Shown here in pieces: positions 62,139 through 64,000 of a stretch of 64,000 nt of DNA. Source of the stretch: Alentia gelatinosa. Taxonomy: Eukaryota > Annelida > Polychaeta > Phyllodocida > Polynoidae. The notes under the pieces were generated by a model, which made no database searches, was not told where the DNA came from, and worked only from the letters and a program-made list of their open reading frames with translations. Position numbers and translations under genes: made by a program. Numbering within the stretch: the first letter of the stretch is position 1; each line of letters starts with the position of its first letter. The stretch is taken from contig OX465587.1 of assembly GCA_950022655.1 (NCBI GenBank), positions 36,079,153-36,143,152 on the forward strand. Direction: 5' to 3'.

Positions 62139-62396
62139 AGGGCCGATTCCACCAACACACACGATGTAGCAAGATTAGTCCCGATTTGGTTGTCTTGCTT
62201 AATCGGGCTACGATTGAATCATCGCGTGCCTTTTTGTCGCGATGTGCCTTAAGGTGTCGCGGTGGTGGAGCACCAAAATATACACCCGACACCACTCGCC
62301 TACGTTTTGAAACAAGTGAGGTATGACACAGTAAGACACTACAAGACATACCAAGATATACCACGGCAAATCCATCCTGTTGGTGGAATCGGTCCT
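62139..62396. mobile_element. 258-bp PIF/Harbinger-like MITE
   Basis: The ends AGGGCCGATTCCACCAACA and TGTTGGTGGAATCGGTCCT form a 19-bp inverted repeat with one mismatch. TTA stands on both sides (62136-62138, 62397-62399). Confidence 0.85.
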
Positions 62397-62732
62397 TTAA
62401 TGAACTGCCCAACCATCTTTTACCTTCCGCCCACCTGTTGCTGCCCACCTACTCTCTCTTCACTTATTCCCAGTACTTTGTGAGAGAATATTACGCAGAT
62501 GAATATGTAGTTTTTACTGATACTTGTCCACTTCTCTTTGATGCTATACTTTATTGCCATATGCCATCTTCTCATCCACGTTCTGCCCAGCTATTGTCTC
62601 CCCACCCTATCTGATCTCTACAAGGGAGAACACCACCACATAGATGATAACACATTCATTCTCTGGCTACCCTCTCACTCTGTCCACTTTTCATTTCTAC
62701 TCTACTCACCTGTTATCTACTCCAGGTCTGCT

Positions 62733-63067
62733 GGGGTCGCCTAGCCTCCTGTGGTAAAGAGCACTGGACTGTAGTCCGAAGGTTTTCAGACTTTGTTGAT
62801 TGGAGTCCCACTGCAGCCACTTTTTTCCTTCATCCCCAGCAGTGGTAGATTTACTGCTATATCAAAGGCCAATACTTCACACACCATGTCTATGTGGTGT
62901 AGGAAGTAAAAGAACTCTCCCCTCGGTAAATGTGTAGGGGCGAGATTTCTACCTGAATTCATCACATAGATTCGATCACCACCCTCGTGGTGTAAAAGAA
63001 CCTTGAAAAAGTCTGGTAAGGACCTATAATGGTTGACTGGATGTTAAATCAAACCAAAGAAACAAAT
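62733..63067 (+). repeat. Full-length tRNA-derived SINE
   Basis: The head has an A box (TGGTAAAGAGCACTGG), an anticodon-loop-like CTGTAGT (GTA, tRNA-Tyr-like) and a diverged B box (GATTGGAGTCC). The body runs GCAGCCACTT..CAGCAGTGGTAGATTTACTGC to GGTGTAAAAGAACCTTGA, with an A-rich CAAACCAAAGAAAC tail. No internal ORF. Confidence 0.85.
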
Positions 63068-64000
63068 CTATTCTCCACCCAACTATTGTCTGCCCACCCT
63101 TCCTTTGCCTTCTGCCCATCTATGCGCTGCCCACCTATAATTTCCCCATCCATCCCTAGCTCTATATATGCGAGAAGACAACTTCATGAATGAGACCACT
63201 TTCATTAACCTTGTCACATGAATACCTCCTGGAAGGAGAAATTCCCCATTATGCCAAGCATGCAATATGTCCATAACTGTTCAGCATATCCTGATGAACT
63301 GTCAAAGGGTACAAGAAAATAGAAGTACCTGAAAATAGAAACAACTGGCAACATAAAAATGTTGTTTGAGACTATTCCAAAGAAAGATACCAGCATTTTT
63401 TTGATTGAAACAAATCTCTGTTAATTTTTATAAAATATTTGAAAAGATAGAAAAGAATTGACTGAAATAAGTCTACGAAAGTGAAAAGCTTAAATCAATG
63501 ATGGTCCCTATATATCCGCAAGGTACCGTGGGACATTAAACCACAAACAAGCAAGCAATCACCAATTGGTACCCCTGACCCTCTGTCCACTTATCGTTTA
63601 TACTCTGCTCGGCTGTCAAATAACTTCTGCCCATCCATTTGCTGCCCACCTCTAATCTGCCCACTCATGCCTAGCTCTATACGAAAGACCAGAACCACAC
63701 AGATAGGGGAAAAAAAGAGAGAGAAAAAAGACACACCCAGATGAGTCCACATTCGCTCACCCTCACCCTCACACTCCGTTGGCCGCCGCCGCGCAATAAA
63801 AAGAGTCGTCTGCTGCCCGTGAAATGTCACCGCTCCACGCTTCCTTCTCTCACCAGACATTTTTTTATTATTTAATATATTTTCTGTTTTTGCTGGTGGT
63901 GGTGAGGCTGGTGAGCCCCGCCTCACGCGCGGCCCTTTACGGTCGGCTGGCGGGGCGCCGTTCCGCATGGCTGAGCGCTGATTGTTTCGGCACGCGGGCG
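63068..64000. other. Right end of window; no exon seen
   Basis: A second-SINE tail lies at 63505-63560. From 63890 the sequence turns GC- and CpG-rich with GCCCCGCCTCACGCGCGGCC, possibly an approach to another exon or element, but I cannot define one. Confidence 0.45.

Overview
This is an animal nuclear genome window. Short exons with GT..AG introns, AT-rich introns, tRNA-derived SINEs, many short non-autonomous DNA transposons and a degenerate CCCTAA telomere-like tract all point that way. The SINE and MITE content suggests a lophotrochozoan, most likely a mollusc; that placement is an inference and no species is claimed.

Layout. (1) Positions 629-17966, minus strand: 20 coding exons of citron Rho-interacting kinase (CIT; sticky in flies). 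They splice in perfect phase to 1095 codons: N-terminal extension, complete AGC-type kinase domain, AGC tail with hydrophobic motif, and the first part of the long coiled coil. The C1, PH and citron-homology end lies beyond the left edge. Introns carry MITEs, a SINE head and a broken piggyBac-like transposon. (2) Positions 18569-26299: an apparently intact, very young Ty3/gypsy-type LTR retroelement with gag, pol and an F-type env-like gene. Its two 254-bp LTRs are identical and it has a 4-bp target duplication. It sits in a ~200-bp tandem repeat between CIT and the next gene. (3) From 29508, plus strand: a BICD-family dynein adaptor (BICDL1/BICDR1-like). Exon 1 carries the CC1 box; the next exon is 28.5 kb away at 58299-58514. 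A possible alternative first exon at 54143-54181 lies behind a promoter-like stretch. CIT and BICDL1 stand head to head, as I recall they do in human 12q24.

The 28.5-kb BICDL1 intron and the right end hold no other convincing gene. They are packed with repeats: minisatellites, SINE bodies, TIR elements with 3-bp or 6-bp duplications, a telomere-like array flanked by GC-rich inverted repeats, and a set of unusual hairpin elements.

Most worth follow-up: (a) the hairpin elements, whose long arms differ in sequence from copy to copy yet stay self-complementary, while a GC-rich AGGCG apex is shared; (b) the young env-bearing retroelement, with a textbook G-GGA-AAC minus-1 frameshift heptamer directly before the gag stop; (c) five QT[DE] motifs in the citron coiled-coil region that look like an LC8 (DYNLL) binding array.
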